Below, in pieces: positions 37,774-49,700 of a stretch of DNA of 64,000 nt (position 1 is the first letter of the stretch; the number at the start of each line of letters is the position of its first letter). Both the position numbers and the translations under genes were made by a program. The notes under the pieces are model-generated. The model ran no database searches, was not told the origin of the DNA, and saw only the letters and a list, made by a program, of their open reading frames with translations. Source of the stretch: Thamnaconus septentrionalis (Eukaryota > Chordata > Actinopteri > Tetraodontiformes > Monacanthidae); NCBI GenBank assembly GCA_009823395.1, contig CM020518.1, positions 12,582,501-12,646,500 on the forward strand. The letters are read 5' to 3'.

Positions 37774-40700
37774 CTAGTTCTCCCAGTCGGTGCACGGCAG
37801 ACCTTCGTCCTCCGAGTCCGACTCGGGCGACGCCTCCTTGATGCGCCTCAGCGCCTCGTGGATGCTGCGCGTCAGGGCGTCGGCCGAGTGCGGGAAGCCC
37901 CGGCCGTGGCGCTGCTGCTGCTGCCGCTGCTGGAGCTGCTCGGGCCGCACGCGCACCTTCTTCAGCCGGACGCCCTGCCGGATCTGCGCCAGGATGTTGT
38001 TGGTGTCGTCGTCCGGGTCGGGCGCCAGCACCCGCAGCTCCGCCTTGCGCAGGTGGAAGCTGCCGCGCTTGAGCGAGGCCAGCACCTCGTCCATGGGGGA
38101 GCTCGCTGGAGAGACACCGGGGGCGGGGGGGGTTAGCCTATAGCTAACGATGCTAACAACAACAACAACAACAACAGCGCAGGCTTTCGTCCAACTTTCC
38201 CCAACTTCAAAGTCTGATACACCGGAAGCTAAAGTTGTATTTCACTTATTCATGTATTCATGTATTTATTAGCACAATGCCAATGCTGGAGCCTCAGTGC
38301 AAGAAGTAAAATCATCTTCTTAACCACTTTACATTTCACAGGGGCGCAATAAAAGATATTTAGAATCTGCAGGTACTGCCCGAAAAATTTGAATATCAGT
38401 TGTTTTACAATTTCATAAAAGATGAAACCAACAAATTTTATTGAGCCATTACTTCAAACTGACATCTCAAGATACTTGTTGTAACTTTGCTGATTAAGAT
38501 TTTCAGTTTATTAAAATCACAAACCTACAAACTCAGAAAATTATTATAAAATTTGAGGTTTTTTTTTTAAGCTGCAAGACCTGATCAGCAAAATCCAAAG
38601 AAATAAAAACTTGAAATATATTGATTTGCATATTATTCGTTTATATAATATGTCACATTCACCTTTTAAGTTGAATTGCAGAACTACAGCAAACTTTTCA
38701 GGATATTCTAATTTTCTGGGTAGTGCCTGTATATGTCAGTATGAAGATAACTGTAAATAATCCAACTGTGCATGCACAGGGTTTAAATATCTCATTTTCC
38801 CCTAAAAACAGTTTATTTCATTTCATTTTTTTTGTTGTTGCTGTAATTATGCAAAATCCCCCATTCTGTTCCATTTCTTGTCTCACCTCTCCTCCACTGC
38901 GACGAGTCCAGCGACGCCGTCTTGCGCAGCTTCTTCCTGGCCGTCAGCAGCTGGCTGCTGTCGAAGAAGCGAGGGGAGATGGGGGCCAGGGGCAGCGATG
39001 CGGGCTCAGACTCGTGGGCCGGCCGCACCCGGGCAGGGAGGCTGCTGCTGCCGCTGTCGAGCCCCGCCTCCTCCGAGAAGGACGGCGGCGGAGTGGAGGC
39101 GGAGGCGGCGGGAGGCGGCGGCGGCGGGGCGGGAGGCGCCGCCCGAGCGGGGCAGCGAGAGGAAAGCGGGCGGAGGGGCACCCGCCGCCCCAGCTCCACG
39201 GCAGCGGGCAGGGAGACGCAGGCGTCGGGCGGCGGCGGAGGCGGGGCCGAGAGCTCCGGCAGGTCCGAGATGGAGTCGGTCTGGACGCCGGCCGCATGGG
39301 TGCTGGGCGGCGGTGGCGCCCGGTCCTCCTGCGCAGCCGGCTGGACTTCAGGGTCACCTGACCCGGGTGGCGCTGCGCCAGGCGAAAACAAGGTTTCAAT
39401 TTTTTTTTCCCTCCGTCTTCTCTTGTTTTTTTTTTCTCTTTTTATTCTTTCCTTTCTCACCTGTTTGAAGCTGCGCAGCCGCTCCAGGGTCCTCTGGCGC
39501 TCCTGGCTCACGGCGGCGTTCCTCAGGGCCTCGTCCTCGTCCCCCTCGGCCTTTCGCGGGACACAGGAGAGCGCGGGCGGACGAGTGAGTTCAAATCGTA
39601 ACCAGCAGGCGGCTGTTCGCTCGGCCCCGCCAGGACCGTTACATGTTTACAAGGTCCTTAACAGGCCCATAAAAAGCCTCTTGAAAGGCTTTATGGGCCT
39701 GTGCACGGCACGAATTAGGTGGAATTAGGGGAAACGTTGCCGTCTTCTGCACTTTCTACTCCGCACATTGGAAGAACGTGCGAGTTGCTTTTGTGTTGCA
39801 ACAAGCGTTTAAAAGATAGAATTTCTGTTAAAAGTGATACACTTATTATTATTAGTATTATTATAGCTGTCGCTGCTTGAAGTGAAGCTATTTGAACTGC
39901 GCTGTTGTGCAGTTAAATATAAAAGTGAATGTTTTTAGTACAGAGAAAAATAAAAATGTCGAAAATAACATTGGTTATTGTTATCGGAGTGGAATTATCC
40001 AATAATGGCTCACTGGTCATAACTATCACCGATTGTAGTTTGGTTGTTCTGCAGTTGAAATGGAACATAAACTGTAGTACTGAAAGTAGCAAAGCTGTTC
40101 AAAGTGATCCAGAAGCTCCTGCAAGCCGCCTGGTCAGTTCCCTTCAGATTATTCCGTCACAACTTTTTCATTTTTTGCTAAATCATCGACAAATGTACCG
40201 TTTTGAATATGTTGTACTGTAAAGTAGCACTCTGACCAGTGCATTTTCACACACGTACTTTTACTTCAGTGCAGAACGTGAACACTTTTGCCACCTCGGC
40301 AGATTTGAGTGCTGTATTGTGGGGTCTGACCTGCAGCAACGTCTGCAGGGAGCTGCCCTGCGCGTGTCCTCCCTGCCGCTGCTGCATCTTCTGGTTGTGA
40401 TTGGCGATGCAGATCTCCTGCAACCGGGAGGTGCGGGGGTTGGCGAGAGAAAGAAGGCACACACGCATTAAGTTTCGGACAAAACCTCGAAGGTGCCCGA
40501 GGAGACTCGTCCGGTCCCGCCTCGTCTCGTCAGCGGCGTCTTCACCTTCTTGTTTTTGAGGTAGACTTTCTTGGAAGTGATGCGGCCCCGGCGGGCCTCC
40601 AGCTGCCGCGCCCTCTGCTGCAGCACGCACAGCTCCTCGTCCCTGAGCGGCGACGGCGGGCTCGCGGGCTCCTCGTCGCCCTTCATGGCGTCGGGGCTCT

Positions 40701-43700
40701 CGAAGGCGTCGTAGTAGACCACCTCGTCCTGTTGCTCTGCAGCCAGGAAACGGGCAGTTCACGTCAGTTCACTTCTGGGTTTGCAGTCCAGTTTGATTCT
40801 GGTTAAAACCTAGAAGATTCTATCCGGTCAAAAGTAAACCTACAAATACAATATATACTGTATATATATATATAAAGAAATTAAAATCATGAATGCCCAG
40901 TTCAGAGGCGTCAACAAGTGAACCGCACTCTCACCGGTCATCTGCCTGCGGATGCTCTGCAGCTGAGCGGTGAGCAGCAGCTCCTCACAGCGCAGCACCT
41001 CGGCCTGGATGTCGTACAGCTGCAGCTGCAGCTCGTAGTACAGCGCCTCCAGCTGGTCCAGGCGCAGCATGGCGTCCTCCCCGTCCTTCAAACTCTGCAT
41101 CTAAAAAGAAATAATCAAAAAAATCAAAGAAATTGGTACACGCATTGGATCATCCAGGTATCAGTGCCCCTCTTTGACATCACAACGGGCTTATTTTGAC
41201 AACTATCCGTTACGAAGGAAGGTTTAAACCAGGGGTGGGCAAAGTTTTTGGACTAGTGGGCCACAATGGGTTCTACATTTTAACAGCAGCAGATTGATGG
41301 AGTGTTTTGGTGAATATATCATGGGATATGTAAAAAATAACATATGCTTTAGTGTCAATTTAAAATGAACCAAAGCAAAGTTACAACAAAATGTGTCTTT
41401 GAAGCCCTGCAGTATTTGGCTCTTTCTTGAAATGACTGTTAAAACTCTTAAAACACGGGGAAAAAATGGATGAAATACAGCTATTTTATGACTATTAATA
41501 TAATTTCTTCAAGTTCTACAGGCCGGATTAAAGAGCTTAGCGGGCCGCATGTGGCTCCCCAGGCCATAGTTTGGCCACGCCTGGTTTACACACTTTCACA
41601 TGAGGAAACATCTGCGACGGAGAAGCATCCGAGTCAACCGGACCCTTTCATGCTGCAGTCATAAAGTACGACGCGTCGGCGTTTGAGCGCCGCAGCTCAC
41701 CTCCTCCTTCAGGCCGTGCTTCCTCTCTTCCAGGCAGATCTCTTTGGCCCTCATCAGCTGCAGGGTCTCCTTGGAGACGGCGTACTGCAGCCGCTCCATG
41801 CGATCCACGGCCGCCGCCCAGGCCGACTTGCCGAACTTCCTCTGGTCGGCCCGCATCCGCTCGTGCAGGGCTGCGAGACGAAAGGGGGGGGATTGTTGAG
41901 CTGCATCGGTTTTTCATTGGTTGATTACCCTGAGTGGCTTTGGACGAGGGGGTGTTTAAATGTGTTGTCTAGGGCTGGGGGTACTCTGAATACAAATGTT
42001 AAGGGCCGCAAAGAATTTCTACAGTGAGTCAAAGGTCCATCGATTACTGAGGTCGCTCAATTTTCATTCAAAACAACAGAAATATGGACAAAAACAAAAT
42101 TGAACGAGAATCGGAAATGTCATTTTCCATGTCGACATTCTGGCCGTTCATTCCGGAACCTCGGGGACCACCAATCGGCAGGGCTCACGGGCTGACTGTT
42201 TCCATTAACACCAGGAAAAAAAGAAAAGAACTGAGCTGAAACGCCTGGCAGCCGACGGTGGCCGAGATGTTTAGAGGATTAAAATACTTCTAGGGGGAAA
42301 AGAAGGACTTTGGCACAACAGAGGCCAGAGGGGGAAAAAAATAAAAATAACGGGGGATTCGCAAACATTCCTTGGTTACCTGCACTTAGCCATGAGAGTA
42401 AACACCCAGCGCACAGGTCGAAAGGGAAGTGAAGGGTTAGGAGGGAGATTCGCTTTTATTTGGTACCTTTCTGGGCCCTGGTGGTGGTTTCAAAGAACTT
42501 GACGGTCAGCTCCTGGATGGAGAGCACGGCGGCGTGAGCCTTCTTCTGCCACTCCTCGTCCTCCCGCCTCAGGCCCTCGACGCGACGGGGACCCAGGCGC
42601 TCCGTCTCCAGGGAGATCTGTTGGGGGAGGGGGGGGGAGAAGACCGATTAGACCGACCGCAGAGAATCTCACGCATCCGCCTTGCCGGCCTCTAACAGAA
42701 AGCATTTCTCCCGCGTTCGATCGGGAGCAGGAAGTGAGCGCTGCCGTTGATTTCAGCTTCTTTTCTTGCTTGTCCAGGGCACTGCAGTTCAAACACTGTG
42801 TCTGTGAGATAATTTCAGGTGGGCTGTGAAAAATTATCCAATTTCACTTAATTGGTCTAAAAAAAAAAAAAGATTTAAAAGGAATGTAAGCCTATTTTCC
42901 TTCCTCAATTCCTCACAGGGTATCAGCTTTGTGAGCATCTAAACAGAGCCAGGTTTCACACGGAGTGAGTATCAATAAATGAAGAGACTATAGTCATTAG
43001 TAGGCTAAAAAAAATATAATGCTATCATGTTTGGTTGGAGGCGTGTCATGGGATTTTTTCACTGTAAAAAGTGAAACAAGAACCTGACAAGGATGTGACA
43101 GTGCAAGGTGAAGAGTGCGGGCGCTGCAGACGTTCTAAATAGCCAAGGGCTAGCAGTGAGGTTTCTTCACAATCTCTTTCTCTGTCTACTCCGGTCTGTG
43201 ATCACAGCACTGGTGACAGGGGGACGTAAACAGGAAACGTAGTGAGTCAGAGCTTTTTTTGGGGGTTTTTTTATACGATAAAAATACATGGACTGGTCCC
43301 TCAAGAGGAAGAAGAGGAATGCCTTAATTTATCCCACATTGGGGAAATTTGCATAGTAACAGTAGCGTATACAGAAAAATGTAAATAAGTGTTAAAAAAA
43401 GGGTTTTATTGCAAGACGGATTATTAAGATGGAGCAACGTTGTGTCTGGGTGGTTCGAATCAGCGAGAAAAGCAACTTCCTGTTGCGCTTTAGAAAGCAC
43501 TACTGTGTCTCGGACCTGGTGAGAAAGAGGGAGAGAGAGAGAGAGAGAGAGAGAAAGAGTCTGGCAGGCACCAACTCTTCGCGAGCCCCGTCATACCGGT
43601 TGATAACAGCAGGGGGCGGTGTTGGCAGAGCCTTGACCGACCAAAGGCATGCCTGAGCGTGTTTGTGTTGACAGTGACACTAACCCAGTGTCCTACTGGG

Positions 43701-46700
43701 CCCGCCAGACCAAACACAAAACAAATGAAATAAAGGAAAAAACTGAGCTGAAGGAAAAAAGAAAAAAAAAGACGTGAGGCGGCTCCGAGTTTCGGAGTTT
43801 GGCAGCTACGTCTCCGACGGTATCGCACTCCACCGACTCGTGTCCGGCCATGTGAAAAAGAGCTGGAAACAAGAGGGGAGAAAAAGGAGGGGGGAAGAAA
43901 AAAAAGCCACGTGGAGTCCTGCCCGCCCCACCACCACCACCACCTCCCCTTCCTCCAACAAGAGGAGACCACATGGAACAAAATGTACAGAGGCTCACGA
44001 GGGCCAACTCCCACTCGCAGGCAGGCAGACAGACGAGCCTGTATTAATTTCTCAATGTAAACCAGATGTGCGGAGGTGCTCGGGAAAGTTGGGAGCGACC
44101 GGCGACCAACCTCCAGAAGACCTTCGTCTGCGTGTTCCCGGCGTGCGTGCGTGCGTGCATGCATGCACGTGAGGGCTGGGAACAGGGAGTGCGTGTGTCT
44201 TTTCTTTCTCTCTCTTTTTTTTTTGCGTGTGGCGGCGTCAGAGGGGGGATTACGTCAGACGGCGGAGGCAAAGTTAGAGGCAGAGGAGGTGGAAGAGGAA
44301 CGAGGAGGAGGAGGAGGAGGAATAACTACGCTAACCTTCAGTCCGGAATGGATTTAGAAATGATGCACGATGACCGAAGACGGCGTGAAGGAAGTGAGAA
44401 AGGTTCCAAGTAGAAACTCGGGCAGGCACGCGAGCGATAAAAAGTTTTGACTTCGTGCAATCCACCGACAAAGTCTCACTGGATCAGAGAAGTTTTAGTG
44501 CTGCAGCAGTGTAGTTTCCCCAATTTGTGATCAATAAAGAACATCTATCAATCAATTTATCCATCTATAGTTTAGACCTTTGGTTGTCAACTGGCGGAGT
44601 CTCAGGACCCACATTTTTCATGAAGTCAGAACCCAAATTTATTCCACAAAAAATGTCTCGTAAAGGAAAATTTTAATTACTGAATTGAATTCTCTTTCCT
44701 CCATAATAAATACCCAACAATTCCTCTTTCCCCTTTAAATCCATTTTAAAAAAAAAAAAACTGCAAACGAAGCCGTGACCCACTTTTGGGTCGTGACCCA
44801 CCAGTTGAGAAACACTGGTTGAGACACGTGGCCTCCTGTACGAGTGCCGGCGACAGCAGCGCCGGCTAGATCCCACCCGTCAGGTGACGCGGGAACTGAG
44901 CCTCGACACACTGAGGGACTCAACCTTGAACCCAAAAACATAAGCGCTGCTTTTTCTCCGCGCTGTATATGCGACACGTGAGATATGTTTTCCACACGCT
45001 TTCTGCAAATCATTTGCAAAAGTGTCCCGTTATCTGAAAGTCTTAACGACATCTTTTTAGGGTCACCACTTGCAAATAAAAATCGACGACAAAATCAATC
45101 AAAAAAGGTTGATATCGTTCTTATAAAACTCCCATGATTTATATTATTATCCATGAGTAGTCTTTGCAGTCTGTGGAATTTCACTGACCCCGGTGCGACC
45201 CTCCTCGTTAAAGTTTCTGCCCTCACAAAGTGTTCGTCGAGTCCTTGCGCTGTGTTGATGCTGCCACCTTCCTTTGAATTCCCCCTCTTCCCCTCACTGG
45301 ACCCAACACTGTGGTGGCACCTTTCTCGCGCTACGCCCCCCCCCACCGGGAGGCTCAGCCGAGCCAAAATGAATTACAAAAAAAAAAAAAAACAGCACTG
45401 CTGGAGCTACGAGACAATGACTGGTCTCCACCCAAAGCGGCTTGGTGGTCTTCACACCCAAACGAAGAGGATTTGAGGACTGCGGAATTCTTCTCCTGGA
45501 CAGACAAAAAGCCTTTCACAGCTTTCTTCTGCAGTCCACAGGTTAAAACCAGCAGGACATCCGTTAACTAAATTGATAGCAATCCTCCATCAATCAGGTA
45601 GAATTTGATTTATAAAAAAAAAAAAAAAAAAATTCCCAGAGACTGAATAAAATTGGAAAGATTTCCGCAAAATCCGATATCAGTCAACAGCCGTCTTTCC
45701 CCGTCGTCCTCGTCACAAACAGCTCATCAATATTACCGGCGAGCACGCTCAGGTAATTGAGCGGCGGGGTCGGCCGACGACTCGCTCCGGGATCCTCTTC
45801 CTTCTCGTGCGCAAACACGGGAGACAGGAGACAGGAAGCTGCGCGGGGGGTGGGAGAGCGTGAGGGAATCCTTCACACGCCTCCTCCCTGACAGCTGCCG
45901 CTGACAAAACACAGACGTGTCGCTGGCGACGGAAATAGAAGTGACGCCGGCGCCGCTGGTGGCGGCGGCGGTGACGGTGGTAAAGTGGCCGGGATTAGAG
46001 CGGAGAGACGCAGCTCAGCCGCTGCTTTTGTTGTTTCACACGGGGAAGAGAAACGCTCTCGTTGCAATGGGACATCAATTGTTAATCGCACAAAGGGCGG
46101 CCCAATTTTAGTTTTTAATTGTATGATACGCGGGAGTGTATTTTTAACCTCAGTTTTATTTTAACTCGGCTCCCCACGCCCGCCGCTACAAAGGCCTCGC
46201 CGGAGAGACAAATGTGTTACTAATCCGCGGCTAAAAATAGTCCAGAGAACGTCGTCGTCGTTAGAGCGCCATCTGCTCCGAGCTGAAGCACCACACTGTG
46301 GAGGAGACAGTGGAGCCACACCTCGACGGGGCTCCGCGGGGAGATCCTCGCAGAGGAGGTGCGAGCATTGGAAGGGAGTCGCTGACAAAAGCAAGGCGCA
46401 AAACTCATTCTTTTTCTTGAAGAAAAGCCGAAAGAACAAGGATGGGTTTTTTGCTCGTATTTCGCACATTCTTGTTGCCATCTTCTTTTTTTATTATTTT
46501 TATATAGATTTGAAAAGAGCTCAAAACAACTCAATACATTTCACAATATTCATAATCATAACAAATACTGATAACAACAATAATAAGAAAATAAAATAGC
46601 TGTCCTCCAAAGTTGACAGTCACGTTCTAGTTTTGGTACATTTCCCTTTAATGCTTCCTGAAACAAAACCAAAACACTAAACAAAAAGACTTTCCATCAG

Positions 46701-49700
46701 AGGTTCAACTGGACTATTGGCAATTGCACTTTGGACTCCATGACCTCAATCAACTTTCCTTTTTGTCGTTACAAAACAAAGATAACGAAGAAAAACAGGA
46801 AGCGAACGCGGGCCTAGCCTAGCTTCCGCTAGCAGTAGCAGCGGCGGCGCTGGACGGCGTTTTCACGTCCAACACAGAACAGCAACCGGACGTCTCATCT
46901 TGGAGGGCAACTTCTTTCACTTTGTTCCAACCAATTTTTGACAACAGTTCAGCGAAACACAGCGGGACGCTCCAGCTGGCAAAGAGTTCTGCCCGGAAAC
47001 AACAATCACGTGACAAGTGGACAACAGCCGCTAACTGTTACCGCACGGTGGCCGATGCAAAGACAGTAACCGGACGCTCGGCATCCGCATGTTTAATTCA
47101 TGGTTGACCTCTGACCTTCCAGGACACGGGACACCAGGAGGAGGCTCTCAGGCCCGCAGCCGATCCGCCTGTCAGTGCAACAATCGGCAAACGCACTCGA
47201 CACCCTTTGTAGGCAATCCATCCGGCTGATCGCTGCCCCCCCTCCACCCCCACTTCAACTCACTCAATCACTAGCAGTTAGCGCAGAACATTCCGACCAT
47301 CTGTGAGGAGATATATTGGCCGCCAAAGGCTGCAACAATGAAAAGTGGAGATAATGAGTGATTAGCATTCAGCTGCTTTGCCTTTATTGCCTTCCTGACA
47401 CTTATTCTCAGGGATACACTGATAACATAATCCGCTATCAGTACAGATACCGGGGCTGAGTACTCTAATCATAAACGATACCATCTGTATACGTATTTGC
47501 ATGACAATTTTGTTAAATTTGTCTTTGTACTGCAGTGAAACTTGTAACAGTCGCCCATGTTCTAGAAAAACGTGGCGAGGAATGTTGTTCAAATAACATC
47601 TGTGGAAAACTAAAAAAAAAAAAAATCAAAGTAATTCTATAATGTGTAGTGCACATGTACCTTATTAATTACTCAGAATCGGTGAGTACCAAATTGTAAG
47701 TACTCGTACTATCCTCGCTCGGTAAAAAAGTAGCATCGGTGCATCCCTCCTTATTTTGGTTCATCGCTACTGCTGTCATATAAATATAAAAGTAATGTAT
47801 TCTTTTTTTAACTGCCGCATATACTGGGACAGACTGGATCGAGTCAGGGATTAAGGTTGGGAACCTGAATCTACAACACCTTTGGTAACAAAGGCCTCTA
47901 TTCGTCTGTCGCCACCCCACCAGTTTCTCACCTCTGGAGAGGAACTGAACCAAGCGTCTCTTTTGCCCACAATCAGCGAAACCGCCTCCGATATTCGCCC
48001 GCTCACCTCTTCCCGCCTCACTTCAACGACAAGTACAGTATGCAAAGTGTATGCAAATGCAATCTTCTTGTGTTCCGACGGCCTGACCCCCTACCACACA
48101 CACACACACACACACCGCAATCCCTTTCTCCACAAACAAAAGCTCCTCCACTGTCCTACGACTCGACACTTAAGAGAGAAACCAGCCGCCCTGGCCGCCC
48201 TCCAAGAACCTATTTGCATACAGCTTTGTTTTCAGCCGTTGGCTCGCCCAGCGCCCTGCGGGGCAGGTGATACAGCTGTTGCCGTCTGACTCACTCAGGT
48301 AGATTTCAGGGACAAAACTCTTTTCAATCCACCAATTAAGATGTTTTTTCTTCAGCATTCAAAGCTCAATTCAAAGGCCATCTAAAGTGTGTATCAATAC
48401 CATTATCGCAATAAAGTGTTAATGGCACAACCGGAAAAAAAATAAGTTACTTGAGAATCCAACCAATGTTTGATAAAAATGCAAATGTCTACTTTCCACA
48501 AGGAAGAAATTGGGTCATTTGTCAGGGACTACTTTCTGTGGCGGATTAATCCAAATTTGGTATCATAGTTGGGGTTTGCAGCTGAAAGAGGATTAAGTCG
48601 AACTAAACTGCAGTGTGTGTGTGTGTGTGTAAATGCAGCAGCGTGGCACTCTAATGTGTTAAACACACTCCCTCACAGGTGTTTGCATTGGTTAGTGTCC
48701 GGTTGACGGATGAGCAAGCTGTGTACTCAGAGGTCGACTGATTTTTACTGACCATTTGTCGTCAGATCTCAGTCTCCCACTTTCAGCTGCCGCCAACGTG
48801 TTCACTGGAACAGTGTTGCGCTATCCTCCTAGCAATTAGCGTGGGAGAAAAAAAAACTTGAAGTAAACTCTAAGTAAAAATCCAGGAACTTTTGGTTTGG
48901 TTGGTTGCTTGGTTGGTCGATTGAATAAAGCCCTCAAGGCGGTCAAGCTTCCACTGGGATCAAGCTGGCCGTTTCTTATCCTGGGATCCACTCACGTTAA
49001 CGATAATGTGGAACGAACACACGCTTCTTGTGTGCGATTCACTCCTTATCGCCCGCGGAGTGCACAGCGTTCCCAGTGCGGTACTTCCTGTTAACGAGGC
49101 CGACGGCGCTGGCCACTTGGTGGAGTGACGGTTGTTAGTGGCGGGGACGGACAAATCAGAACAGAAAAATCAGCTCCAGCCTTCACTCTCTTTTGTTGAC
49201 TCTCAAGATTTGTCTACATTTGTCTGTGTTGCAGTACTCACAGTGGATTTCTATTTTGCATTTCACATATTTTACATTCTGGCGTGAAAAAGCAGAATTG
49301 CCGGTTTAAACATACATTTTCAAATGCGTTATACAGACATGACTTCCGCGTCTTTTCCTGAGGTGCGACGCACATTCGGGGACGTTCCGTTTCCACCGCC
49401 TGAGGGGCCGCGTCCAGATTTAATGAAGCCCTCGAGGCGGCCGAGATTAGCGCAAAAGAAATTGACTTTGCCTCTTCAAGCCTCTGACGAAGCAGAGAGA
49501 GAGAGAGAGAGAGAGAGAGACCCAACAAAGACGGCTTTAAGGAAGGGGCCGCGGGAAAGAGAGGAGACGGCGCTGAGGCTGCAGATTTAGCGGAGTGGTT
49601 TAGTGGCCGGCGTAGTAATACTCGTGCTGGTTGTTAAGCTGCTCTGGGGCGGACGGTGGCGATGGTGGTGGTGGTGGTGGTGGAGGAGGAGGAGGGGAGG

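Noticed and set aside
39331..39372. Micro-intron as explanation of the jmy exon 9 frame change
   Set aside because: No GT-AG pair of plausible intron size separates the two frames within the exon.
38922..39728. 268-residue plus-strand ORF
   Set aside because: Gly/Ser/Ala-rich antisense of the jmy polyproline exon.
43600..43625. CTCF-like AGCAGGGGGCGG motif in jmy intron 2
   Set aside because: Short G-rich match of a kind common by chance in this G/C-variable region; not supported enough to list.
43490..44164. 224-residue minus-strand ORF in jmy intron 2
   Set aside because: Low-complexity Phe/Ser runs over repeats, with no codon or domain signal.
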